64,000 nucleotides of DNA from JBASEY01 sp049652745 (lineage in GTDB: Bacteria > CSSED10-310). The position numbers and the translations under genes are program-made. Shown one piece after another: positions 9,379-18,529 of this stretch; positions within the stretch are counted from its first letter, which is position 1; each line of letters opens with the position of its first letter. The notes beneath the pieces were generated by a model, which was not told where the DNA came from, did no database searches, and was given only the letters and a program-made list of their open reading frames with translations. The stretch is from the NCBI GenBank assembly GCA_049652745.1, contig JBASEY010000029.1:186001-250000 (forward strand), in the 5' to 3' direction.

Positions 9379-11886
9379 TTACTTTCCCAACGACAGCTTA
9401 CAACGCTCCAAGCCTTTCAAGGCATCAGTATTTTCCGGAACAGTTTTGAGTACTTCCCTGTATAAAACAGCCGCAAAATTCATGTTTCCAATCCGTTCGT
9501 TTTCTTTCGCGGACAAGAGTAGATGGCTGATAGTTTCCGGCAGCTCCGGTTTCTTGTCATCCGATACAGGGATATCCGCTTCACTGGAAGAAGATTCAAC
9601 AGTGGAAAGCACAGCCAAAGAATCATTTTCATTATCGTCTGCTACAACTATTTCTGAAGTTGGTTCAACGATTGGGAGCGGCGTATTTTGTATCGATAAT
9701 TCATGGTCGACGATGTTTTGAATGGGTTGAGCTGTTTTTTTGAAAAGAAAAGGAGCTGTAATTAGGCTTCCAATAAGTATTATCGATACAACCGTCCATA
9801 AACGGATATCAGAAAAATTGAGTTTGAGCCTGTTCGTAATTTTGAAAACCAGTGATTCAGGGTCTTGGAGAATATCTGATTCAAATGGTTCGTTTTCGAT
9901 ATTATCCGATAAGGCATCTTCAGGTGATTCGACTGGTGCGTCAGTATCGATGTCCCGAAAATCGTCATCAAACTCTTCTGATGTTTCTTGATGTGAATCA
10001 TAAGCCGGAGTGATATTTCCCGCTGAAGAGCTTGCGGCTGTGAGATCGGATGGCCGAACCGACCTCAGCTGCCGCGTGTCATCTGTATCACTCTTGTTCG
10101 CTTGCTCCTGGATTTTTTCTTTTACTCGAATCAGGCGGTTTCGGATATCGCCCTTCAATGATGGTTCAAGCTGAGCGATTTGTTTTAGGATGGCGATCGC
10201 TTTTCGATAACGCCCGATTTGGAACTCGTTATCCATGCTTTCCCAAAGGTGCATGATGAGTTTATGGCGTTTTTGTTGAGTTATTCTTTTTTGTATTTTT
10301 CCAGCACTGATATTGTCAGGATCTGTTTCTTGTATCTTTTTAACAATTGCTTCAGCTTCATCAAATTGTGATTTTTCATAAGCTGTTTCCGCTTGCGATA
10401 AAAGAATTCCAAGAGCCGCTCGATCTTCCATTTCAAATTCAATGCGCTGTTTCAGTTTCAATGCATGTTCATTTTTGGGATTCAGATCCAGCACTCTGAT
10501 TACATTTGCCATGGCTGCTGATAAAGCATGTTTTGCAAGGTCGATTTTAGCGGCATCGAGCAAAATATTTGAAAGCCTTATCCGCTCTTGTTCCTGCATA
10601 ACTTCGTTTGTCAAGCGAAGTATTTCCGGATGGTCTTTATCAATCTGTCTACCTGATTTCAAAATATTCAGAGCATCATTGAGGGAACCGGCATAAAATG
10701 CAATCAAGGCTTTATTGACAATCGAATGCAGGAGATGCTCTTTTTCGTTGAGCTTTTGAATTCTGAGCATTGTAGCGATGACTTCACTATTATAGGGCGC
10801 CAAAGCCAGGGCTTGTTCTAAAAGAAAAAGCGCCCGCTGGAAATCCCGGCTTTGCTCGATTCGATGCAACTCCTCCAATATCAACGCAACGGTTGTTTCT
10901 TTGGTCGCACCGCGGAACCCGGGTTCGATTTCAGGGAGCCAGTAATCTGGTTCCAGAGCCTCCAATTGGCGCGCAAACTCAAGGCAACTGCTGAATCGAT
11001 CGTCGGGGTTTCGTGACAAAGCTTTTAGAATTACCTTGTTCAACTCTTCTGGAACAGAAGGGTTTTTGGCAGTCAGCGGTTCTGGTTCAGAATGCATTCT
11101 TTGGAAAGCGCCTTTTTCCCCGGGGTCTATGAAAGGCGGTTTCCCTGTCAAAGCATGATAAAGACAGACAGCTAACCTATACTGATCCGACTGTGGATCG
11201 GAATAGCCGCTTTCAATCTGTTCTGGAGCGAAATAAAGCGATGTATCCGAGATTATCGACCAAGGTTTGTTCTCTAAAGCTTCTATGGTTCCTTGAGCTG
11301 CCCCAAGGTCGAGAATTCTGCTGAAGACATTTTGAGTAACGGCGATATTGGATGGTTTCAGTCGATGGTGTGTAATTCCCTGATTGTGAGCTGCATGTAA
11401 ACCCAACGCAATGTCTCTGCCTATTCGCAGGCTTTTCCATATAGGCAAGGAGGACCGCTCTTGAAGCAAAATATCTTCCAATGTTTCAGCCGGTATATAT
11501 TCCAAAATGATGTAATGAAGAGATCCGGTAATTCCAAACGTATAAATTCTAGCCAAATGAGGTTCTTCAAGACGTAGGCAGCGTCTAAGATTTTGCTTCC
11601 ATTTTTCAACCAATGCCTCAGATGCGCTTTTAGGGAATTTGATCGCTTTTACAGCAACTTTCCTATCCAGAATTAAATCTTGAGCAAGAAATAAAGTTCC
11701 ACTGGCTCTTCGGTTGAGCTCGACGAGGATTTCAAATTTTCCAGTAAGCGCTTCTTGCAAAAATAATACTTCTAATGACTGCGTTTCCTCATTTACCGGG
11801 TGCTCTTGAAAACAGTGCGGACACTTTCGCCGTGCCAAAGGCATTATTTTCATGCAATTTGGACATCTTCTCGGTTGTGCGCTCAT
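9379..11886 (-). CDS. zinc-ribbon, Ser/Thr kinase-like (probable pseudokinase), TPR membrane protein
   Basis: The protein has 835 residues. An N-terminal zinc ribbon (C8, C11, C22, C25) is followed by a PknB-type kinase fold (~50-310). The fold contains the ATP-binding Lys in VAVKAIK (K80), the Asn of the catalytic loop (N180), a DLG in place of DFG (D193) and an APEQ segment. The catalytic-loop HRD reads HHR (173-175), so the catalytic Asp is replaced by Arg, and the Gly-rich loop is poorly conserved. A pseudokinase is the simplest reading. TPR-like helices follow (~330-600), then an acidic linker, one transmembrane helix near 692-712 and a final short exported TPR. It is probably a membrane-anchored scaffold or signalling protein. 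A PP2C phosphatase lies far away at 42253. Confidence 0.8.
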   Translation of the reverse strand: MSAQPRRCPNCMKIMPLARRKCPHCFQEHPVNEETQSLEVLFLQEALTGKFEILVELNRRASGTLFLAQDLILDRKVAVKAIKFPKSASEALVEKWKQNLRRCLRLEEPHLARIYTFGITGSLHYIILEYIPAETLEDILLQERSSLPIWKSLRIGRDIALGLHAAHNQGITHHRLKPSNIAVTQNVFSRILDLGAAQGTIEALENKPWSIISDTSLYFAPEQIESGYSDPQSDQYRLAVCLYHALTGKPPFIDPGEKGAFQRMHSEPEPLTAKNPSVPEELNKVILKALSRNPDDRFSSCLEFARQLEALEPDYWLPEIEPGFRGATKETTVALILEELHRIEQSRDFQRALFLLEQALALAPYNSEVIATMLRIQKLNEKEHLLHSIVNKALIAFYAGSLNDALNILKSGRQIDKDHPEILRLTNEVMQEQERIRLSNILLDAAKIDLAKHALSAAMANVIRVLDLNPKNEHALKLKQRIEFEMEDRAALGILLSQAETAYEKSQFDEAEAIVKKIQETDPDNISAGKIQKRITQQKRHKLIMHLWESMDNEFQIGRYRKAIAILKQIAQLEPSLKGDIRNRLIRVKEKIQEQANKSDTDDTRQLRSVRPSDLTAASSSAGNITPAYDSHQETSEEFDDDFRDIDTDAPVESPEDALSDNIENEPFESDILQDPESLVFKITNRLKLNFSDIRLWTVVSIILIGSLITAPFLFKKTAQPIQNIVDHELSIQNTPLPIVEPTSEIVVADDNENDSLAVLSTVESSSSEADIPVSDDKKPELPETISHLLLSAKENERIGNMNFAAVLYREVLKTVPENTDALKGLERCKLSLGK

Positions 11887-11966
11887 AAAGGTACCCGGAA
11901 AAATTTGTATGCCGCTTCCAGACGTAAAAGCGATGGATTATTCATGAAATTGATCGAAAAATATCT

Positions 11967-11989
11967 CCAAAGGCTTTCATACCCTTTGG
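11967..11989 (-). terminator. possible intrinsic terminator of ugd
   Basis: A perfect 7-bp stem (CCAAAGG / CCTTTGG, 9-nt loop) lies 44 bp after the ugd stop. In the minus direction it is followed by AGATATTTTT. The T-run is offset from the stem by a few bases, so the call is tentative. Confidence 0.35.
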
Positions 11990-12032
11990 CTTGGAAGCAT
12001 TCGGCATCATCCCGAAAAATTGTTTGATGCGT

Positions 12033-13391
12033 CTAGCGGCCGATGCAGTGGTAATCAAAACCTAAATCCTCCATTTTTCGAGGATCATAACAATTTCTTC
12101 CATCGATGAATATCGGGTAGTTCAGAAGACTATGTATTTTTTTGAGATCCAAATTGACAAACTCATCCCATTCAGTCATCAAGATCAATGCATCCGCATT
12201 TTCAGCAGTCTCATAGGCGTTTTTACAGTAATGGATTTTGTCCTTGAAAATGCTTTTGGCCACATTCATGGCAACCGGATCATAAACTTTAAGTGTCGCC
12301 CCTTCGCTAAGCAACGCGTTGATGATATCGATGCTGGGCGCTTCACGCATATCATCGGTATTGGGCTTGAAAGACAATCCCAGAATTCCAAATGTTTTAT
12401 CCTTGACAATCCACATGGCCTTCTTGATTTTGCGAATAAAATGTTCTCGTTGTGCCTTGTTAATTTTTATAACTTCTTCCAATAAATCAAAATCATACCC
12501 AAGCTCTCGGGAAATCTCCAAAAACGCGCTGACATCTTTGGGAAAACACGAACCCCCATAACCCACGCCGGCCTTCAAGAATTGTGGTCCAATCCTGCTG
12601 TCCAAACCCATGCCTCGCGCCACCTGTTCAACATCGGCTCCTGCAAGCTCACAAAAATTTGCTACGGCATTGATATAGGAAATTTTTAGCGCAAGAAATG
12701 AATTTGAAGCGTGTTTAATCAATTCTGATGAACTGACATTGGTAACCAGAAAAGGAATATGCTTCTTTCTGGGAGTTTGGTGAATGACTTCCTGTTTCTC
12801 GAGGTCAAATGATACGGATTGGTTTATGATTGGTAAATAACATTCCCGTAAATAGTTGGCAGCCTTTTCGCTTTCAACACCGATCACGATTCGATCCGGC
12901 TTCAAAAAATCAGAAATTGCCGAGCCTTCTCTTAGAAATTCAGGATTTGAAGCGACATCGAAGTCTTCGCCTGATTTATAATTAAAGCGTATTGTGCGTT
13001 TCACCCATTCACCGGTCTTTACGGGAACAGTGCTTTTTTCGACAATGACCTTGTATCGGTTCATCGATGTTGCAACTTGTCGTGCAACGTTTTCTATATA
13101 AGAAAGATCCGCTTCACCGGTAGGTAACGGAGGTGTTCCAACGGCGATAAAAATTACATCTGAAACCGGAACAGCTTCTTTAATGAGGTGGGTGAATGTA
13201 AGTCTTTTTTCTTTCATATTCTTCTTGACCAAACAATCTAACCCTGGTTCATATATCGGGATGATTCCCTTTTTCAGGTTATCGATTTTTTGCAAATTGT
13301 TATCAACGCAAATTACATCGTGACCACACTCAGCAAAACACACCCCGGAAACCAGTCCGACATATCCGGTCCCAATAACTGCAATTTTCAT
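12033..13391 (-). CDS. ugd: UDP-glucose 6-dehydrogenase
   Basis: This NAD-dependent enzyme oxidises UDP-glucose to UDP-glucuronate in two steps in the cytoplasm, supplying precursors for surface polysaccharides. The N terminus has the Rossmann motif GTGYVGLVSG. FLKAGVGYGGSCFPKD contains the catalytic Cys, and the C-terminal UDP-binding domain starts at GLSFKPNTDDMREAPS. At 452 residues the length is normal. The ATG at 13391 is chosen because GAGGTG lies just before it; an in-frame GTG two codons upstream is inside that ribosome binding site. It is separated from rqcH by 180 bp and is probably transcribed on its own. Confidence 0.95.
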   Translation of the reverse strand: MKIAVIGTGYVGLVSGVCFAECGHDVICVDNNLQKIDNLKKGIIPIYEPGLDCLVKKNMKEKRLTFTHLIKEAVPVSDVIFIAVGTPPLPTGEADLSYIENVARQVATSMNRYKVIVEKSTVPVKTGEWVKRTIRFNYKSGEDFDVASNPEFLREGSAISDFLKPDRIVIGVESEKAANYLRECYLPIINQSVSFDLEKQEVIHQTPRKKHIPFLVTNVSSSELIKHASNSFLALKISYINAVANFCELAGADVEQVARGMGLDSRIGPQFLKAGVGYGGSCFPKDVSAFLEISRELGYDFDLLEEVIKINKAQREHFIRKIKKAMWIVKDKTFGILGLSFKPNTDDMREAPSIDIINALLSEGATLKVYDPVAMNVAKSIFKDKIHYCKNAYETAENADALILMTEWDEFVNLDLKKIHSLLNYPIFIDGRNCYDPRKMEDLGFDYHCIGR

Positions 13392-13455
13392 ATTCACCTC
13401 GCTTGTTAGTTAAATTAGCCTTACAAAAAAAAAGCCAACCTCGGTAAAGAACATA

Positions 13456-13480
13456 ATAATTACAGAAATCATGTAATTAT
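13456..13480. promoter_or_regulatory. AT-rich inverted repeat upstream of ugd
   Basis: A perfect 9-bp inverted repeat (ATAATTACA / TGTAATTAT) is separated by 7 bp and lies 65 bp upstream of the ugd start. It could be a regulator-binding site. No known consensus was matched. Confidence 0.3.
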
Positions 13481-13571
13481 GCAAATAGTAGTTCTGCTTA
13501 TAATCAATGTGTTACCGTCATCGCACATTGAAAAATCCAATCTCTGCTCTTTTAAAAACAATCAATTCCTC

Positions 13572-15209
13572 TCATGATGATTTGATTGGTGAATCGACTT
13601 GGATTGTTTTGTGATGTTTGACGATAACCCGTCCAGGCACATTGCCCCCGGCGGGACGAATGTATTTTCGCTTCGTGTATATCACCGAAACTCTCTTTTC
13701 ACCTCTGGCTTTGGAATAAAATACAGCCAACTGTGCTGCATATTCCAGAGAGGAGGACGGCGGGTCAGAGCTTTTCCTCGGATTTTTCAAAATGACATGT
13801 GCTCCGTGATAATCCTTCGCATGTAACCAGAAGTCATGGGGAGCGGCATCTTTAAAGCTCAACATGGAATTTTCCAAAGCGTTTCGGCCGACCCAGATAT
13901 CGAAGCCTTCTATGGAGATAAAACGATGGTAAGGCCGGCTGGTAAGCATCGCTTTTTGAGGAACAGAAAACGGGAGTTCACTTAAAAAGCCGGCTTTTTC
14001 AAGAATGTCCGTAAGATGGCTGATATGTTCCAGATTCTCCGCTCTTTCGATTTTATCAAGTAGATTTTTCAGGTCTTGAATTTCAGTTTGTAAAATAGCA
14101 AGCCTGGCGGAGATCACCGGCTCGGCTCGTTTCGTTTTAGCTGCCTTTCGATACAAGATATCCAAGTTTTCTTTTGGACTTTTCTCACTATTGAGTTCAA
14201 TAGTGATCTCCGCTGAATCCGGATCTACAACATCGGGCACACGAATTTCAGCCATGCCTTTGTGTATGTGATGATAGTTTATAGCCAAAAGGTCGGCTTT
14301 TTTCTGAAGCTCTTTATAGTTCTCAAGTTTCTGATAATCCGCTTTCAGATCATCTTTCAGTTTCTCGACTCGTTTTAAAGCCCGCATTACAGTCTTTTTA
14401 ATATGTTGTTTAGTTTGATGAAAAGTGTCTTTATAAATCCGGTTTTCCCGTGCTTCAGATAGACGTGTCAGATGGGTTATGGCCTGTTCCGGGGATTCCG
14501 GAGAACGGTTGGACAGAAAATCATGAATTTTTTCAGAGGCAGCCAAAATACCGCCGGTCATTTTTGTGGTTGCAAGCTCTTTACTGAATCGAGGGGTCAT
14601 CGGCACCCAATTATTCAATAAAAGTGTTGACAGTTCATCGATGCCTCCAGTTTCAGGCCATTTTTCAGGTGAATCGATCAGCGTTGACAATGGATTGGTT
14701 TTCAATCGAGAATGCTCAAATGAATTTTTAAAAGCTCTTCCTGGCATGCGTAATGGATGGGTTGGAGAACTCTCAGGGATTTTCAGAAGGCAATCAAGGA
14801 TTTTTCCGTCCTTCCCATCCACAATAACGACGTTGCTTTTAGAGCCGAAAAACTCAAGCCAAATATATCTGTGCGCCGGCCACTCGGGAAGACTGGTTTC
14901 CAAAACTAGAATTCGATCAGGATATGGCACCTGAATTGAAAGTATTTCCGAACCTCCCAGCTTCTTTTCGAAAGATCTGGATAGTTGAGAGAAAAATTCT
15001 TTTCCCGGTGCTTGGCTACTCAGATACAATCCCTGATATGGAGTTTTGCCATCGAAAATCAAAAGATAACCCGGGGCGGGCTCTTTGTTTTTGGGCTGTA
15101 TAGAGAACCCAATAGACCGATGGTCAAATTGATAAAACCTGCGAATCGTTGCGCCTGGCAGGATAAATTGCAAACAAGCAACAGTGTATTTAAGTTCCGG
15201 ATAATCCAT
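13572..15209 (-). CDS. rqcH: NFACT-family ribosome quality-control protein (RqcH/Rqc2-like)
   Basis: RqcH binds split 50S subunits carrying stalled peptidyl-tRNA and directs alanine tailing of the nascent chain. The 545-residue protein has the NFACT N-terminal domain (FDGKTPYQGLYLS, RYIWLEFFGSKSNVVIVD). A central helical coiled coil (~260-400) is rich in Lys, Asp and Glu. The NFACT-R domain (~435-530) carries FDIWVGRNALEN and DFWLHAKDYHGAHVIL. All expected modules are present and uninterrupted. It starts 11 bp downstream of a giant membrane protein gene and looks like the last gene of that operon. Older annotations call the family fibronectin-binding proteins. Confidence 0.9.
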   Translation of the reverse strand: MDYPELKYTVACLQFILPGATIRRFYQFDHRSIGFSIQPKNKEPAPGYLLIFDGKTPYQGLYLSSQAPGKEFFSQLSRSFEKKLGGSEILSIQVPYPDRILVLETSLPEWPAHRYIWLEFFGSKSNVVIVDGKDGKILDCLLKIPESSPTHPLRMPGRAFKNSFEHSRLKTNPLSTLIDSPEKWPETGGIDELSTLLLNNWVPMTPRFSKELATTKMTGGILAASEKIHDFLSNRSPESPEQAITHLTRLSEARENRIYKDTFHQTKQHIKKTVMRALKRVEKLKDDLKADYQKLENYKELQKKADLLAINYHHIHKGMAEIRVPDVVDPDSAEITIELNSEKSPKENLDILYRKAAKTKRAEPVISARLAILQTEIQDLKNLLDKIERAENLEHISHLTDILEKAGFLSELPFSVPQKAMLTSRPYHRFISIEGFDIWVGRNALENSMLSFKDAAPHDFWLHAKDYHGAHVILKNPRKSSDPPSSSLEYAAQLAVFYSKARGEKRVSVIYTKRKYIRPAGGNVPGRVIVKHHKTIQVDSPIKSS

Positions 15210-15220
15210 AAAAGAGCCTA

Positions 15221-18200
15221 TCAGTGAAAAGCCGGATTGAGATCGTCATTGTCAACGATGTATTTGGCAAAAACAATTTCTTTTTTTATTCTTTCCAATA
15301 GCCATCGAGAGCTATCATTATTATGAAACAGAGCCATGTTTTCCAGACAGGCTTGCTTTGCTTGATTAAATTTTTTCATTTGAAACAATGTGCGAGCATT
15401 TAACCATCTGAAGTCAATATGCTGAGGGCTTGTTCGAAGGGCATATTGTACGGCAGCATGTGCGGCTTCAGGCTTGTTCTGTTTGATCAACAGTTCAACA
15501 ACTGGTTTGATATCACTCAAATGAATTCGCGTTGCCATATTAAACATATAAATCAAATAATCTTTTTTCAGAAGCGGTATTTTTTTTATGAATACGTCAT
15601 GGTCAGATGAATAAAATTGGTTGAAAAAGAGTGCTGCCGCTTGAACGTCGCCGTCATCGAAGGCTTTAATGCTTTGGGCAAGATGCTGATTACACAAACT
15701 CTGAGCATGTTCGGAGAAAACAACATTGTTTTCCATGTCGTCGAAAAATGTGTATAACGGGCTTTCTACAGAGAAATGTTTAGAAGGCTGGGTAAGACAC
15801 ATTGGATAGGTTCTGCCCTGTATTAAAATGTCATCGAGAATATTTACAGACAAGGTGATTCTTCTCTGAAGGTAACAAGCGATAGATCTTAAAAAGAGTA
15901 AGTTCTCGTCTGCTTCAGAGGTGATGTCCAATCGAGTCATCACTTGGGCTGACGGTTGATGTCCTTGTAGTACTCCTTCCACTGCATAATCCAACAGTTG
16001 AGATTTGGGTATCATGTTTGCAAAAGAGAATCTGAAAAGTGATTCAAATTCGTGAGCTCGCGTCCAGCCTGCAGTCAAGGCATCATTAAATACGTTCTCC
16101 AGAACTTTTTGAGATAAAGGGTATTCTTGAGCGATTGGCGGTTTGAGTGGTTGAGCTCCAGGAACGAAATAAATCCTCAATTCATATAAACTATCACCAG
16201 GAAATGTCAGAAGCGCATTTCTATCGCAGTAAAGTGGAAGTGCTTTGAACCCCGCTGATCGCGTTATATCTGCCAATTTAATCCATATATTTGATTTGAA
16301 CGAAGATTTTCTTATAATTTTTATATAGTCGACAGCAATTGCACCTGAGTTTGATTCCGGGGCTTTCACGTTTATGGCATTTACCGCCGTAGGCGGATCG
16401 AGTTTGAAAGCATAAAGTTTCCAGTGTTTTGATGTCACTTGAGTTGACGCCTCAAGTGTATCTTTACCATTGATAACAAGCCTTTGGGGTAGCCAAGAAT
16501 CGACCAGTTTGCATCGAGCTATACAAACAAAATTATCTTCTTTATCCACCAGAGGTATCGATGCTGAAGTGCCCTTTGGAAAAGTCCAACCATAGGATAG
16601 TTCCCGGTGATGAAAAGGGTCTCTGTTTTCCGGATAGTAATGGCCGCCGTCCGGGTTTGCTTGGTAATGGTCTTCGAGATGATAGATTGGAGAATAAAAA
16701 ATACCAATGACATAACGGCTCAACAAAATTCCGAAAAGCATTACCAACAGCAAGCTGGTTGGGACCAGCCGTACGGAGCGTTTTTTACGATCTCGAAGAG
16801 GAGGATAGTAAAAAACAAGGAGAATACAACAGAAGATAATGCTCCAAGGGATCACGGCAGAGTTCGGACGAATTATCGAAGGAAAAAAAGAAGGAACAGG
16901 GCTCTTAATGGCTTCTGCAAGGCTTTCAAAAATTGCCGCAGTTCCAGTGGCCAGATTTATTTGCCAAGCAGGTTTAAGTGTTATCAGCCATGCGTGGACC
17001 CATGAAATGGAAACACAAAAAACAGCAAGAGTGCGATAATGAACCGAACGATTTTTCCAGTCACTCAAAGAATGGGCAATGAACATAGCAGTTGGAGGGA
17101 GAAGTGGAAGTAAATATCGAAGAGGGGGTGTCGGCAGCGAATGCCAGGCAAAATGCCCTAAAAGAGAAAGAGCCGTTAGAGGAGTGCCTAAAATGGAAAA
17201 CCAATAAAGAGCGTCTTTTTTTCCGCGATACATGGGAATTCCTGCTAAAACAAGAAAATATATTGGAGATTGAACCAGCAGGCCGCTTTCTTGATCCAAG
17301 AGTAGACCGGGGAGAACACGTAGATCTTGAAAAGTTGGTAAATATACGGAAATACGAGAAATCCCCCCAAATCGGTTCAAAAACAAATCGCCGCTTAAAA
17401 TAAAGTGATCGATAATAATGTAGCTGACGCCAAAAATGCCCAGAGTTGTCAGAAAAATTATCCAATTATACCGTTTTTTTAGTTCCCGGAAGAAAACCGG
17501 TGCCAGCAACAATGATACTGGAACAAAATATCTGAATTTTGTAAACAACAGAACTGTTGTAATGATTACGATATAGGCTGGAATTGATTTTCCGGCTTTG
17601 GAGGATTGAGGTATTTTCAATATCCGCAATGCGATGACAATCAAAAGAGCCGCAAAAATATCCGGATAAACCAGAGATGAATAAATTAATATCGGACTGG
17701 TTGAGGCAACGAGCATAACCGAAATCAAAGCCGTTGTCGGATTGGAGCAAGAGTTTGAAATCAATTGGTAAAGCTGGGCAATCAGAAAGGCTGCACAGAG
17801 AATGATAAAGATTTGAGCGCCACTATGACCGCCTATAGCATAAAAAGGGGCAAAAACGACTGAAAAAGTCGCTCCCAACCCTCTAGAAAAAATCTGTCCC
17901 GGTGCAACATAATCGGATGGTTTCGGCTCCAATAAATCAGGATGGAAAATTTGATATGCCTTTTCACTATACTCATTGAATAGATTTAAATCTCCGTCAT
18001 GGACCACGCTGTGAGCCATTAACAAATAATGAGGTTCATCGCCTTGGATTGAATGAATAGGAGCTTGCCACATCGCATGGGTGCCAAAGAACCAAAAGAA
18101 AACAAAAAATAACATCCTTCCACCGAGTGTTTCATGTTTTTGTAATGTCAGCAGAGAAGTGGCCAGTAGAACGGATTTTGCTGCCCAAAGCGTTAGAAAA

Positions 18201-18529
18201 AAGAATCCAAACCAGAGTTGCGGGTTGGTTGAAAAAGGTGAGAACATTTGGATCAATATCCCCACAGGTGCGGAAACCCAGAAAAATCCATCGATCGCAG
18301 CAATCTTTTCGGATGTTTTGGAGGATAGATTTTTACAAATAAATCGAAGAAGAATTGATGAAGATGCAAGCAATAAAGGTAGACGCCAAACAAGAAATGA
18401 TGTCCATGGGTTTGGTCCCGAGAGTTGAGGATCCAAGGTTTTCAAGGTTAAAAAAAGAATAGCGGCGAAAAGGCAGTTTAAAGTAGACAATCCGATGATT
18501 TTCCAATGTTGAAAAAAGTGACGTTTCAT
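15221..18529 (-). CDS. giant GT-C-like membrane protein with C-terminal exported and TPR-like region
   Basis: The protein has 1102 residues from an ATG whose ATGA overlaps the upstream stop; an in-frame ATG 12 codons earlier is less likely. About 12 transmembrane segments fill residues 1-640. A GDEPHYLL motif in the first large exported loop (~164-166) resembles the acidic catalytic loop of lipid-dependent GT-C glycosyltransferases such as the ArnT/PMT type. A LLLDQESGLLVQSP segment is shared with its neighbour. A beta-sandwich-like exported domain (~680-800) and a helical TPR-like tail (~880-1100) follow. Transfer of sugar from a polyprenyl-phosphate donor to an envelope acceptor is inferred from the fold only. 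Confidence 0.72.
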   Translation of the reverse strand: MKRHFFQHWKIIGLSTLNCLFAAILFLTLKTLDPQLSGPNPWTSFLVWRLPLLLASSSILLRFICKNLSSKTSEKIAAIDGFFWVSAPVGILIQMFSPFSTNPQLWFGFFFLTLWAAKSVLLATSLLTLQKHETLGGRMLFFVFFWFFGTHAMWQAPIHSIQGDEPHYLLMAHSVVHDGDLNLFNEYSEKAYQIFHPDLLEPKPSDYVAPGQIFSRGLGATFSVVFAPFYAIGGHSGAQIFIILCAAFLIAQLYQLISNSCSNPTTALISVMLVASTSPILIYSSLVYPDIFAALLIVIALRILKIPQSSKAGKSIPAYIVIITTVLLFTKFRYFVPVSLLLAPVFFRELKKRYNWIIFLTTLGIFGVSYIIIDHFILSGDLFLNRFGGISRISVYLPTFQDLRVLPGLLLDQESGLLVQSPIYFLVLAGIPMYRGKKDALYWFSILGTPLTALSLLGHFAWHSLPTPPLRYLLPLLPPTAMFIAHSLSDWKNRSVHYRTLAVFCVSISWVHAWLITLKPAWQINLATGTAAIFESLAEAIKSPVPSFFPSIIRPNSAVIPWSIIFCCILLVFYYPPLRDRKKRSVRLVPTSLLLVMLFGILLSRYVIGIFYSPIYHLEDHYQANPDGGHYYPENRDPFHHRELSYGWTFPKGTSASIPLVDKEDNFVCIARCKLVDSWLPQRLVINGKDTLEASTQVTSKHWKLYAFKLDPPTAVNAINVKAPESNSGAIAVDYIKIIRKSSFKSNIWIKLADITRSAGFKALPLYCDRNALLTFPGDSLYELRIYFVPGAQPLKPPIAQEYPLSQKVLENVFNDALTAGWTRAHEFESLFRFSFANMIPKSQLLDYAVEGVLQGHQPSAQVMTRLDITSEADENLLFLRSIACYLQRRITLSVNILDDILIQGRTYPMCLTQPSKHFSVESPLYTFFDDMENNVVFSEHAQSLCNQHLAQSIKAFDDGDVQAAALFFNQFYSSDHDVFIKKIPLLKKDYLIYMFNMATRIHLSDIKPVVELLIKQNKPEAAHAAVQYALRTSPQHIDFRWLNARTLFQMKKFNQAKQACLENMALFHNNDSSRWLLERIKKEIVFAKYIVDNDDLNPAFH

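Noticed and set aside
9379..11886. Calling the zinc-ribbon protein an active Ser/Thr kinase
   Set aside because: The catalytic Asp of HRD is replaced by Arg (HHR). Other kinase features alone do not support activity.
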